From CAWHHZ01 sp963829355 (GTDB lineage Bacteria; Acidobacteriota; Thermoanaerobaculia; Gp7-AA8; JAHWKK01): DNA of 64,000 nt. Both the position numbers and the translations under genes were made by a program. Of the stretch, positions 8,648-16,837 are shown in pieces (position 1 is the first letter of the stretch; each line of letters begins with the position of its first letter). The DNA lies in contig CAWHHZ010000016.1 in assembly GCA_963829355.1 (NCBI GenBank), positions 1 through 64,000 on the forward strand, read 5' to 3'. The notes under the pieces were generated by a model that saw only the letters and a program-made list of their open reading frames with translations, had not been told where the DNA came from and did no database searches.

Positions 8648-8791
8648 GTGGACTCTTGTGGACAGAAGCGGTGGACTTTTGTGGACAGAAGCGTGGACGG
8701 AGGCGTGGACAAAGGAGTGGACTGAAGTCGGATGGAAGGGTGTTCAGGGCTTGTCCACGCTTTTGTCCACGTCTCCGTCCACAAAGTCCAC
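8648..8791. repeat. GTGGAC-rich imperfect palindrome
   Basis: Seven GTGGAC hexamers spaced 8-15 bp apart in the left half are followed by four GTCCAC hexamers in the right half, so the transcript could fold into several alternative hairpins. It lies immediately downstream of the hutH stop, between convergent genes, and could act as a bidirectional terminator, although there is no T-run. Confidence 0.7.
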
Positions 8792-8805
8792 AGATTGATG
8801 TTGCC

Positions 8806-10296
8806 TCAGAGAACCCCGCTCAGCAGCACGTCCTTCGCCGCCTCGATGTCGTCGTGGAGAAAGCGGTCCTCCGCCATGAAGCTGACCCTCTCGCGAACTG
8901 CCGCGTGAAGTCTCTCGATCGCTTCCGAGCTTCGCAGGGGGCGGCGGAAATCGATCGCCTGGGCGGCGCAGAGCGCTTCGATCGCGAGGATCGAGTGAAG
9001 GTTTCGGGAGATCCGGTCGAGCTTCCAGGCGGCCGTCGGCCCCATTGAAACGTGATCTTCCTTGTTGGCCGAGGTGGGAATCGAGTCGACGGAGGCAGGA
9101 TGGGCCAGGGCCCGGCTCTCGGCGACGAGCGCCGCGGCCGTGACCTGAGCGATCATGAAGCCGCTGTTGAGTCCCCCCTCCTTCACGAGAAACCCGGGTA
9201 GACCCGAAAGCTGAGGATTGACAAGCCTTTCGATGCGTCGTTCCGAGATCGATCCGAGATCAGTCAGCGCGATTGCAGCGACGTCGCAGGCAAGGGCAAC
9301 GGGAGCTCCGTGGAAGTTGCCCCCACTGATCGTCTCATTCTCCTCGGCAAAAACCAGAGGATTGTCCGTTGCGGAGTTGATCTCGATCGACAGCTTTTCC
9401 CGCGCGAACCGAAGCGCGTCACGGACTGCGCCATGCACTTGCGGGATGCATCGCAGCGAGTAGGCATCCTGCACCTGCCCGCAGCCGCGGTGCGATTCCC
9501 GCAGCTCGCTCCCCCGCAGCAGATCGCGCATACGGGCAGCGACGTGCATCTGTCCCTCGTGAGGCCGGGCCGCGTGGATTCGTTCATCGAATGCGGCATC
9601 AGTTCCCAGGAGCGCGTCGAGCGTCATCGCCGCGATCAGATCGGCAGACTCGATGAGGTCGGTCGCACGGGCCAGGGCGAGCGAGCCCATACCCGTGATC
9701 GCCTGGGTGCCATTGATCATCGCGAGGCCTTCTTTCGCCTGGAGCTCGACCGGCTGGATGCCCGCCTGACGAAGCGCATCAGCCGCCGGAATCGCGCGAC
9801 CTTCGACCGTGATCCGTCCCTCGCCCATCAACGCGGCTGCGAGATGCGCGAGTGGCGCGAGATCTCCCGACGCGCCGACCGATCCCTGTGAGGGGATGAC
9901 CGGCAGAAGGTTGCGTCGCAGCAGCTCTAGAAGACTCTCGACGACTTTGACGCGGATGCCGGACAGCCCCTTGGCGAGAGCATTGGCCCGCAGCAGCATG
10001 ATCGCCCGGACGACCTCCGGGGGATACGGCTCACCCACTCCGGCGCAATGAGAGATGATCAGGTTTCGCTGAAGTTTGCGAACATCGCTGCCGGAGATGC
10101 GAACATCCGAGAAGACCCCGAACCCGGTGGTGATTCCGTACACGGTGCGATCGTCCCGCACGATCTCATCCACGACCGCGCGAGACGCCTCCATGCGCGC
10201 TCTCGCTCCATCCGCGAGAGAAACACCAATACCGCCCGCCGCCACCGCGGCGACATCTTCGATTGTTAGAGAATTTCCATCCAAAAAAATCGTCAT
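8806..10296 (-). CDS. hutH: histidine ammonia-lyase
   Basis: A 496-residue MIO-dependent aromatic amino acid ammonia-lyase that converts histidine to urocanate and ammonia, the first step of histidine degradation. The MIO cofactor triad Ala-Ser-Gly is seen in GSVGASGDLAPLAH. The substrate-loop region YGITTGFGVFSD, SHCAGVGEP (the His typical of histidine-specific members), and ATDNPLVF, SANKEDHVSMG near the C-terminus are all intact. The ATG at 10296 is chosen over a TTG 21 bp upstream because a TTGAGGA ribosome-binding site lies between them. hutU, hutI and hutG are absent, so the pathway must be completed elsewhere. Confidence 0.92.
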   Translation of the reverse strand: MTIFLDGNSLTIEDVAAVAAGGIGVSLADGARARMEASRAVVDEIVRDDRTVYGITTGFGVFSDVRISGSDVRKLQRNLIISHCAGVGEPYPPEVVRAIMLLRANALAKGLSGIRVKVVESLLELLRRNLLPVIPSQGSVGASGDLAPLAHLAAALMGEGRITVEGRAIPAADALRQAGIQPVELQAKEGLAMINGTQAITGMGSLALARATDLIESADLIAAMTLDALLGTDAAFDERIHAARPHEGQMHVAARMRDLLRGSELRESHRGCGQVQDAYSLRCIPQVHGAVRDALRFAREKLSIEINSATDNPLVFAEENETISGGNFHGAPVALACDVAAIALTDLGSISERRIERLVNPQLSGLPGFLVKEGGLNSGFMIAQVTAAALVAESRALAHPASVDSIPTSANKEDHVSMGPTAAWKLDRISRNLHSILAIEALCAAQAIDFRRPLRSSEAIERLHAAVRERVSFMAEDRFLHDDIEAAKDVLLSGVL

Positions 10297-10442
10297 CGAT
10301 GCGAAGTTTATCCTCAATGCCGCCGCAGGTGGCTACGCGTGGGCTGGTCCCCGGCTGCGCCGGGGGAATTGCGGAATGCAGAAACCCGCACGTCCGTAGG
10401 ACGGGCCGCATTACCTGCCGACCGATGGATGGGTGTTTACCG

Positions 10443-10505
10443 TTCCGCGTTCATCGTTCCGCGTTCATCGTTCATCCTTCCCCGTTCATCGTTCCCCGTT
10501 CCGCC
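10443..10505. repeat. degenerate heptamer array TTCNNCG upstream of purA
   Basis: Nine 7-bp units, a mixture of TTCATCG, TTCCGCG and TTCCCCG, end about 25 bp before the purA start codon. The phase is preserved while positions 4-5 vary, so this is an older or more diverged version of the perfect array at 14368-14423. Confidence 0.8.
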
Positions 10506-10529
10506 TTCCTATGCTAGTCTCCCCCTCGT

Positions 10530-11789
10530 ATGAGCAAAGCAAATCTGGCCATTCTCGGTGCGCAGTGGGGTGATGAAGGAAAGGGAAAGATCGTCGATCT
10601 TCTCTGCGAGGATTTCGACGTCGTCGCTCGCTTTCAGGGTGGCCATAACGCCGGCCATACCGTCAAGTTCGAGGATCGGCACTATTCGCTCCATCTGATC
10701 CCGTCCGGCATTCTGCATCCCGACAAGCTCTGCATTCTCGGCAACGGTATGGTGATCGACCCGAGGGCTCTGCTCACGGAGATCGGCAAGCTTCGAGAAG
10801 CCGGAGTCCACATCCAGGACAACCTCCGGATCAGCTCCTCGGCGCACTGCATCCTGCCCATCCACACCGCGCTGGACCTTGCGCGTGAGAACGCAGCGGG
10901 AGACAGAAAGGTCGGTACGACCGGTCGCGGAATCGGTCCGGCGTATGAGACGAAAATGAGCCGGCACGGTGTTCTGATCGGGGACCTGCTCCGGCCCGAT
11001 GAGCTGCGCCGGAAGACGGAGCTCATTTGCCGCGAGCGAAACGCAATCCTTCAGCATGTCTACGGCGCCGAGCCATCGATGCGGACTCGATCTGCGAGGA
11101 GTATCTCGAGCTCGTCGAGCAGTTCCGCGACCACATCACCGACACGACGCTGCTGATCAACCGGATGATGGCGGACGGCAAGAGAGTGATGTTCGAAGGA
11201 GCTCAGGGAACACTCCTCGACGTCGACCACGGAACCTATCCGTACGTCACGTCCTCGAGCTGTGTTGCTGGGGGCATCACCACGGGACTCGGAGTGGCCC
11301 CTTGAGTCGTCCATCGAGTGATGGGAGTGGCCAAGGCATACACCACCCGCGTCGGCGAAGGGCCGTTTCCGACCGAATTGAATGACGAGACCGGCGAACA
11401 TCTCCGGACAGCGCGGAAACGAGTTCGGCACCACGACCGGAAGACCGAGACGTACCGGATGGCTCGACCTCCCGATTCTGCGACGCGCAATCATGCTCAA
11501 TGGCATCGATCAGATCGCCCTGACCAAGCTCGACGTTCTCGATGAGCTGGACGAGGTGAAGATCTGCACGACGTGGGACGGAGAGCGGGTCGCGAATGGT
11601 GCGACGGCATCCCGAGAAGCTGGAGTGGCACACGTTGCCGGGTTGGAAGCAGTCGATCGCCGGCACCACCAGCTTCGACGACCTGCCCTCGGGAGCTCAG
11701 GAGTACGTGAGATTCGTCGAGGCCGAACTGGATGTTCCCGTCACGATCGTCTCGACAGGGCCAAAGCGCGAAGAAACGATCAACGGTAG
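10530..11789 (+). CDS. purA: adenylosuccinate synthetase, split by several frameshifts
   Basis: The GTP-dependent enzyme that joins IMP and aspartate in AMP synthesis. The N-terminal part is intact to about residue 185: LGAQWGDEGKGKIVD (phosphate loop with catalytic Asp), FQGGHNAGHTV (catalytic His) and TTGRGIGPAYE. The frame then slips near 11070, an in-frame TGA with compensating slips sits at 11303, and further changes occur near 11385, 11590 and the C-terminus. Each piece matches the family in order: MFEGAQGTLLDVDHGTYP, VGEGPFPTEL, GRPRRTGWLDL, LPGWKQSI. The true stop is probably the TAG at 11787-11789; another frame reads on into a repeat element. The gene is essential in most bacteria, so sequence errors are the likely cause. 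Confidence 0.88.
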
Positions 11790-11829
11790 GGACTCGGAGG
11801 TCCCGAGTCCAAAGTCCGAAGTGCGAGGC

Positions 11830-11934
11830 TGTCATTCCGAAGCGAAGCGAGGAATCTGGGCGGGGGATCGACCGACGACACCTGGCCCCGCCCAGATTCC
11901 TCAGTCGCGATGAGGCCGCTCCTTCGGAATGACA
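11830..11934. repeat. 105-bp inverted-repeat element (TGTCATTCCGAAG termini)
   Basis: A near-perfect palindrome: TGTCATTCCGAAG at the left and CTTCGGAATGACA at the right, then GGAATCTGGGCGGGG facing CCCCGCCCAGATTCC. Related copies are at 16567-16669 and 29398-29478. The element lies directly after purA, and one purA reading frame continues into it. Confidence 0.85.
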
Positions 11935-11991
11935 GGGGACATCACTCATTTTGAACTCAGGTCTTTGGACTCAGGACTCTTCGGACCGCTC

Positions 11992-12189
11992 TCAGTCCTC
12001 TTCCTCATCGTCTCCGTCACCGTGCATGAAGAATTCGCCACAGGCGATCGAGCAGAAACGTGCCCCGCGCGTCCGGTGAGCGCAGTCGCCGCAAAAGTAT
12101 CTGAAGCACATCCGGCACCGTTCGAGAATCACGGTCTCCTCGGAGGCCTCGCATCCGATACACTTGTGATGAAGTTCGTGACTGGTCAT
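11992..12189 (-). CDS. small cysteine-rich zinc-ribbon-like protein
   Basis: A 65-residue protein with eight cysteines in pairs: HHKCIGCE, CRMCFRYFCGDC and FCSIACG, followed by a very acidic tail (DGDDEEED). The CxxC spacing is that of a double zinc-binding (treble-clef or B-box-like) module, suggesting a structural or nucleic-acid/protein-binding role. No closer family is assigned. Retention of all cysteines supports real coding. It is convergent with purA and has no obvious operon partner. Confidence 0.7.
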   Translation of the reverse strand: MTSHELHHKCIGCEASEETVILERCRMCFRYFCGDCAHRTRGARFCSIACGEFFMHGDGDDEEED

Positions 12190-12301
12190 GTCATCGTATG
12201 ACGGAAGCGATGTTCAGTCTCGATCATAGCCACTTTCGAGGAACAAACCGATCCCTTCGCGGGTTCAGTATAGCTCGTTCGGGTCCCTCACCCGAGCGTC
12301 A

Positions 12302-12378
12302 GGCGGTGTAGCTCAGTTGGTCAGAGCGGGCGTCTCATAAGCGCTAGGTCCCCGGTTCAAATCCGGGCACCGCCACCA
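12302..12378 (+). tRNA. tRNA with CAU anticodon (Met elongator or Ile2)
   Basis: A 77-nt cloverleaf including encoded CCA: acceptor GGCGGTG/CACCGCC, D-arm GCTC...GAGC, anticodon loop CTCATAA (anticodon CAT) and T-arm CCCGG TTCAAAT CCGGG. CAU tRNAs decode AUG, or AUA after lysidine modification. The anticodon stem (GGCGT/GCGCT, with a G27-U43 pair) resembles tRNA-Ile2, but the acceptor lacks the C4-C5 pairs of the E. coli TilS substrate, so identity is unresolved. tilS begins 48 bp downstream. Confidence 0.93.
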
Positions 12379-12425
12379 ACCCTCACTCACTCTGTTTCAC
12401 GTACACTTCCCCGCAGGTTCTCCGG

Positions 12426-13808
12426 ATGACACTCCTCGACGATCTGCGTACGACTCTCGACCGATTCGGGATCGGGCACGGCCCAGCCGTTGTCGCCGTC
12501 TCGGGTGGAGCTGATTCGACGGCACTCCTCTACATGCTGGCCGAAGCGCGTCCTGATCTCGAGTTGATCTGTGCGCATCTGGACCACGGACTACGTGGCG
12601 AGGAGTCGGATCGCGATGCTGCGCTCGTGGCCAACCACGCCCGCGCGCTCGAAATTGAGCACCGCATCGTTCGAGCCTATCCTGATAAGCACCTGATCCG
12701 CCGTCGCGGGCTGGAAGCCGCCGCCCGTGAAGTGCGGTACCGGGAGCTCGAGGCGATCAGGGCCGAGATCGGCTCCGGCTGGATCTCACGGGGCACACGA
12801 TGGACGACCAGGCCGAGACGGTGCTGCAGAAGCTGATCACCCGAACACCTCCCGAGACTCTGAGTGGAATCCTGCCGGTCACTCCGACGCACATCGCCCG
12901 ACCACTGCTCGACCAGCGCCGGAAAGACGTCCATGAATGGATCGACGCCCGCTCAATCGAGTACCGTACTGATTCGTCAAATGCCGATCTGCGGTTTCTC
13001 CGGAATCGAGTCCGCCTGAAGCTGCTGCCGGTGCTGGAGAAGATACGATCCGCACGTCGTCGAAAGGCTCGCCGCAATCGCCGGACACGTCCAGGCGATC
13101 CAGACTCGACTCGCACCGGTCAGGAAGACGGAGTCGGAACAGTGGGACCGCGGTCGGAGCGATCGGCCATCGCAATCTCCGCGCTGCCAGAGGATCCGTC
13201 ACTGCGTCGAATGATCATGCTCGACGAGATTCAATCGATCTCCCCGGAGGGGCGCGAGGTGTCGAGCCAGCGTCTCGAGACTCTTCCTGAAGAGCTCTCC
13301 GCGACGGGTCGCATCAGCCTCGGAGATGGGCTCGACGCCTCGCTCGAGAATGGTGCAATCGTTCTCGAGCACCAGCAGGAGAGACCCGCGATTGCAGATT
13401 CACGGACGATTCGTGCCGGTCAGACAATTTGCTGCGAGGAAATCGGTGCCTCGGTCACTCTTCGACGGATCGATTCGCCAGATCGCCTGACCGGCGATTC
13501 GCGACACGTTCAGGTGTTCGGATTGCCCGTTTCGGCCGAGGATTCTGTCTTCGTGGTCCGAGGACGTCGCCCCGGTGACCGCTTCCAGCCGCTCGGGATG
13601 ACAGCGCCCGAAGAAGCTCAAGGATTTTCTGATCGACCGGAAAGTTCCGAGAGCCGAGAGAGATGCGCTCCCCCTTCTCGTATACGATGACGAAATCGTC
13701 TGGATTGCGGGGGTCGAGGTGTCCGAACGTTACCGTGTGATGCCAGGTCGCGATCTGTACGAAGTGCGGATAGACTATGAGACCGCAGCCACTGAGGAGA
13801 TCCGATGA
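12426..13808 (+). CDS. tilS: tRNA(Ile)-lysidine synthase, frameshifted
   Basis: An N-type ATP pyrophosphatase that attaches lysine to C34 of the CAU-anticodon tRNA-Ile so that it reads AUA. The P-loop AVSGGADSTALL and the HLDHGLRGEESDRD segment are in the first piece. TMDDQAETVL and RNRVRLKLLPVLEK follow in a second frame. The C-terminal substrate-binding domain begins RRPGDRFQPLGM and ends in a third frame with KKLKDFLIDRKVPRAERD. Slips occur near 12790, 13040, 13150 and 13605. The composite (about 460 residues) is full length, and its TGA overlaps the hpt start (ATGA), which supports the reconstructed end. The gene is essential where AUA is decoded this way, so indel errors are likely. Confidence 0.87.
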
Positions 13809-14308
13809 AAAAGGTCATCACGGCCGACCAGATTGCAGCAAGGCTCCGCGCCCTCGGAAAAGAAATCCGAAACGATGCGGGAGACGAGGAGGTCGTCCTG
13901 CTCGCCGTGCTCAAGGGAACCACGATCTTTCTGGCGGATCTGATCCGCGAAATCGAAGGAAATGTGCGGTATGAGCTGATCAATGTCGTGCGCAGCGTCG
14001 CAGATACCGAGACCGCAGAGGCGTTGCAGATCAACTTCATGACGAACTTTCTGTTCGAAGGAAAGAGGACGATCCTGATCAAGGACGTCGTGTCGACCGG
14101 CGTAATCGAGACTTATCTGCTGAGCCAGTTGAGCCAGAAGAATCCGGAGCAGATCAAACTCGCCGCACTCCTGGACCGCCCCGACCTCAGAACGGTTCCG
14201 CTGGAGGTGGACTATCAGGCCTTCGTCGCTGAAGATGGGACCTACGTCGGATACGGTCTGGAGAAGGACCGCGAGTTCAGCAACCTGAAGGACATCTATC
14301 GGTTGTAG
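13805..14308 (+). CDS. hpt: hypoxanthine(-guanine) phosphoribosyltransferase
   Basis: A 167-residue purine salvage enzyme that joins hypoxanthine or guanine to PRPP. The fold is clear: LLAVLKGTTIFLADLI (PPi loop region) and the PRPP-binding loop TILIKDVVSTGVIETY. The usual two acidic residues before the loop (often ED) are KD here, a divergence that may affect PRPP geometry. The C-terminal VGYGLEKDREFSNLKDIY is the typical ending. It overlaps the end of tilS by four bases, the common tilS-hpt pairing seen in many bacteria. It is followed by a heptamer array. Confidence 0.87.
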   Translation: MKKVITADQIAARLRALGKEIRNDAGDEEVVLLAVLKGTTIFLADLIREIEGNVRYELINVVRSVADTETAEALQINFMTNFLFEGKRTILIKDVVSTGVIETYLLSQLSQKNPEQIKLAALLDRPDLRTVPLEVDYQAFVAEDGTYVGYGLEKDREFSNLKDIYRL

Positions 14309-14367
14309 GCTGGTTTTGGGTTTTGGGACTCGCCCAATCTAAACTCTCGGAGCCCTGTAATACAGAG

Positions 14368-14423
14368 TTCATCGTTCATCGTTCATCGTTCATCGTTCAT
14401 CGTTCATCGTTCATCGTTCATCG
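14368..14423. repeat. perfect heptamer array, 8 x TTCATCG
   Basis: Eight perfect 7-bp units. On the complementary strand (CGATGAA units) the array supplies the last codons and stop of the esterase gene at 14404. The same unit flanks the S23 gene at 18469-18972. Confidence 0.97.
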
Positions 14424-15051
14424 TTCGTTTTTTTCGTCTCCTGATCTCGTCGGCGATCAGGTCGACGGATTCGGTCAGGCTGTGATCTCCGTCTGGGACC
14501 TCGATGAATCTCGAGCCCTCGACCAACTCTCCCGACTTCTCCCACCGGTCCCATGTCTCCCGGACGATCGAGAATGGGACACTCTCATCGAGCCGCCCCA
14601 TGATCGCAGTGAGGGGAACCGGCGGCGCTTCGAGATCGATCTCGAGAACCGACATCTGCTCGAAGAAGCGGCGATGGATCGGTACCTCCCGGTCGAGTAC
14701 ATGGTTGTAGACGTAGATCGGATCCTCATCAGGGAGTATCTCGCTCCAGCGCCGGGCGACGCCGAGGGCGGGTGCGATCATCACGATCGGCGCCGTGATT
14801 CCTCCGTGAACGACCTCCAGCGCCATCAGAGCTCCGAGTGAGCTTCCGACCACCAGATCCGGAGGACGCCTGTGCCCCTCCTCTACTCCCTTCTCCACCA
14901 TCGCCCGCCAGTCGAGCCGCTCGAATGACGGAACGTTCATGTCCGGGACGTTCAGATGAAACTCCTCGGCGGAGAGACGATCCCGCAACAACCCGACCTT
15001 ACGCGATCCGGGCGAAGAGGCGAATCCGTGGAAGTAGAGGAGCTCGGTCAT
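14404..15051 (-). CDS. YqiA-like alpha/beta-hydrolase esterase
   Basis: A 215-residue serine hydrolase of the YqiA/UPF0227 esterase type. It starts MTELLYFHGFASSPGS (oxyanion HG motif). The nucleophile is in VVGSSLGALMALE, the acidic residue in GRLDESVPF and the catalytic His in DGDHSLT, so the triad is complete. It probably hydrolyses short acyl esters in the cytoplasm; the substrate is not predictable. The last residues, MNDER and the stop, are encoded by the CGATGAA heptamer array, so the original C-terminus may have been replaced by repeat expansion. Confidence 0.8.
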   Translation of the reverse strand: MTELLYFHGFASSPGSRKVGLLRDRLSAEEFHLNVPDMNVPSFERLDWRAMVEKGVEEGHRRPPDLVVGSSLGALMALEVVHGGITAPIVMIAPALGVARRWSEILPDEDPIYVYNHVLDREVPIHRRFFEQMSVLEIDLEAPPVPLTAIMGRLDESVPFSIVRETWDRWEKSGELVEGSRFIEVPDGDHSLTESVDLIADEIRRRKKRTMNDER

Positions 15052-15159
15052 TGGGGTTCAAGGGGGGAAAAGTGAAAAGGTGAAAGGGTGAAAAGTTGGG
15101 ATGGTGGAGTTTACGAGACCAGCGTCTGGAACTCCAGTGGCTCTCGTGTTCGGGCTTTT

Positions 15160-15313
15160 CTCCTTACAGGCCGCCGCAGGGCGGCCGACACACCCCAGCC
15201 CAGGGCGTGAGCCCTGGGACACCGGAATCACCCCGGACACCGCGAGCCCGCGAAGGAAGTCCCAGGGCTCACATCCTGGGTGTGTCGCGCCGCCTTCGCG
15301 GCGCTGTAAGGAG
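15160..15313. mobile_element. MITE-like 154-bp inverted-repeat element
   Basis: Perfect 10-bp terminal inverted repeats CTCCTTACAG/CTGTAAGGAG extend into about 36-nt imperfect arms ending ACACACCC/GGGTGTGT. Each arm also folds on itself (GGCCGCC-GCA-GGGCGGCC and GCGCCGC-CTTC-GCGGCGC). The centre has a CCCAGGGC-GTGA-GCCCTGGG hairpin. No ORF is present. It sits two bases upstream of the -35 box of a promoter reading toward imuA. Confidence 0.75.
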
Positions 15314-15315
15314 GC

Positions 15316-15344
15316 TTGACTTACGCCTCATTACCGCCTATCTT
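15316..15344 (+). promoter_or_regulatory. sigma70-type promoter upstream of imuA
   Basis: TTGACT (15316-15321), a 17-bp spacer and TATCTT (15339-15344) match a housekeeping promoter closely. It probably drives a leader and then the imuA-imuB-dnaE2 cluster. No recognisable LexA operator was identified. Confidence 0.6.
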
Positions 15345-15349
15345 ATCCA

Positions 15350-15422
15350 TAGCGACAAACACCGGGCGAGTCCCGGTTTCGTCGTCTCAGGGGGCGCACC
15401 AGACTTTAATCGAGGTGCGCCC
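15350..15422 (+). ncRNA. candidate structured leader or small RNA
   Basis: Just downstream of the promoter, two hairpins can form: a nested stem ACCGGG/CCCGGT inside CGAC/GTCG (about 15352-15384), and a perfect 9-bp stem GGGCGCACC/GGTGCGCCC (15392-15400 with 15414-15422). No matching known riboswitch was recognised. It could be a 5' leader for the mutasome genes or an independent small RNA. Confidence 0.3.
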
Positions 15423-15465
15423 TTGCTGTCTCCGCGGAGGTGCCAAGTTGCTGAAAACACGAAAC

Positions 15466-15576
15466 AGTCATCCTGAGCGAAGCGAAGGATCGCGTCCCGT
15501 TATCCTCGCCCTGAGCTCCTGGAAAATTTCGGTCGAGTCATGCCTTACGCGATCCGTCGCGTCGCTCAGGATGACA
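15466..15576. repeat. 111-bp inverted-repeat element (GTCATCCTGAG termini)
   Basis: The left arm GTCATCCTGAGCGAAGCGAA and right arm GTCGCTCAGGATGACA are complementary with a few mismatches. The core shares sequence with the element at 8115-8222 in opposite orientation. It lies between the leader candidate and imuA. Confidence 0.85.
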
Positions 15577-15587
15577 GCCTTTCGCTC

Positions 15588-15630
15588 TTTGAACCCTTGA
15601 ACCCTTGAACCTTTGAACCTTTGAACCCTC
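15588..15630. repeat. octamer array TTGAACCC
   Basis: About five units of TTGAACCC/TTTGAACC end roughly 15 bp before the imuA start. It is the reverse complement of the motif at 8590-8640. Confidence 0.85.
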
Positions 15631-15643
15631 GAGCTCTCAACCA

Positions 15644-16435
15644 ATGAAACAGTCCATTCTCCCACTCACCCTCGTTCCGCGGCCCGCGCCGCCGAAGCCT
15701 CGGCTGGTTCCCCCTCCGGCCGGGATGTCGGAGGCGGCGCTCCGGCTGCTGGGCGAGCTTCCCGATGCGCTCGGGAAGACGATTCGGAGTGGGAGGGATC
15801 TGGTCCGGTCGAGGCAGTATCAGACCGATCGTTACGATTCGACGGTTTTCGAGCTCGATCGTCTTCTCGACGGAGGTCTGCGTCAGGGAAAGCTCACACA
15901 GATCAGTGGAGCGCGCTCCACCGGGCGGTTTGCGATCGTTCTCTCTGCCCTTGCATCGACGACGAGCCGCGGCGAGCCAGCAGCTCTGGTCGATGCGGGA
16001 GATCAGCTCGACCCGCGGAACGCCGAGGAGTCGGGAATCGTGCTCGAACGAGTGCTGTGGGTGCGGCCCGAAACGATGAAGCAGGCGGTCAAGGCCTCGG
16101 AGATGCTGATCACGACAGGTTTCCCGCTCGTCGTGATCGATCTCGGCCTGCGGCTCCGGGGACGGGTTCCCGATGCAGCGTGGACGCGGCTCGCCAGAGC
16201 GGCCCAGGACACGGGGGCAGTCCTTCTCGTCTCCTCTCCCTGGCCGGTGAGCGGCCACGCCGCCGACGCCGACGTCGCCCTCCGCCGCGGCCGCGGCATC
16301 TGGAAAGGAGGAGGAAGAACGCCGACTCTCCTCGATGGACTTTCTTCCACGCTCTCACTGGAAAAACAACGATGCCGCAAACCTGGAGAAGAAACGACGA
16401 GAGCGGTGCTTGTGAATGAGTCATTGAGTCGTTGA
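15644..16435 (+). CDS. imuA: ImuA-like RecA-fold protein of the error-prone repair cassette
   Basis: A 263-residue RecA/SulA-related protein encoded upstream of imuB and dnaE2, as in the known ImuA-ImuB-DnaE2 mutasome. It has a long basic-Pro N-terminus (PAPPKPRLVPPPAG), then VFELDRLLDGGLRQGKLTQI. At the expected Walker A it reads SGARSTGRF, lacking the GK[S/T] signature, so ATP hydrolysis is unlikely; LVVIDLGLRLRG is the Walker B-like strand. It probably acts as a scaffold or regulator of translesion synthesis. The final residues (NESLSR and stop) are encoded by the first units of an octamer array, so the native C-terminus may have been altered. Confidence 0.75.
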   Translation: MKQSILPLTLVPRPAPPKPRLVPPPAGMSEAALRLLGELPDALGKTIRSGRDLVRSRQYQTDRYDSTVFELDRLLDGGLRQGKLTQISGARSTGRFAIVLSALASTTSRGEPAALVDAGDQLDPRNAEESGIVLERVLWVRPETMKQAVKASEMLITTGFPLVVIDLGLRLRGRVPDAAWTRLARAAQDTGAVLLVSSPWPVSGHAADADVALRRGRGIWKGGGRTPTLLDGLSSTLSLEKQRCRKPGEETTRAVLVNESLSR

Positions 16436-16830
16436 GTCATTGGGTCATTGGTCGTTGAGTCATTGGGTCGTTGAGTCGTTGAGTCGTTGAGTCGTTAGTT
16501 GTCGTTGGTCGGTGGTCGGTGGAGGGAGGATACAGATAGTCAAGAGGGGGTCGCAGCTCCCGAGCCTGTCATTCCGAAGGAGCGCATCCGGCGCGACTGA
16601 GGAATCTGGGCGGGAATCGCGGCCAGGCGTTCCCCCCGCCCAGATTCCTCGCTTCGCTTCGGAATGACAGCACGTAGCCCCGCATGTCTGCAGCAACAAG
16701 CCCAACCACTAATGACTAACCGCTGACGACTCAATGACCAATGACTCAATGACCTAACGACTCAATGACCCAACGACTCAATGACCCAACGACTCACATC
16801 TGACGACTGACGTCTGACGACCGACGACTG
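16424..16830. repeat. nested palindrome: octamer array, IR element, reverse octamer array
   Basis: Plus-orientation TCGTTGAG-type units (about 16424-16520) and reverse-orientation CTCAATGACC/ACGACTCA units (about 16705-16830) flank the palindromic element at 16567-16669. The 400-bp imuA-imuB spacer could therefore fold into one long imperfect hairpin. No gene was found in it. Confidence 0.85.
16567..16669. repeat. 103-bp inverted-repeat element (TGTCATTCCGAAG termini)
   Basis: Termini TGTCATTCCGAAG/CTTCGGAATGACA, inner arms GAGGAATCTGGGCGGG/CCCGCCCAGATTCCTC. It belongs to the same family as 11830-11934. Confidence 0.85.
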
Positions 16831-16837
16831 CCTCTCC

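Noticed and set aside
15096..15600. Open frames upstream of imuA (including one after GGAGGTG)
   Set aside because: They run through inverted-repeat elements and arrays; the predicted peptides have no conserved features.
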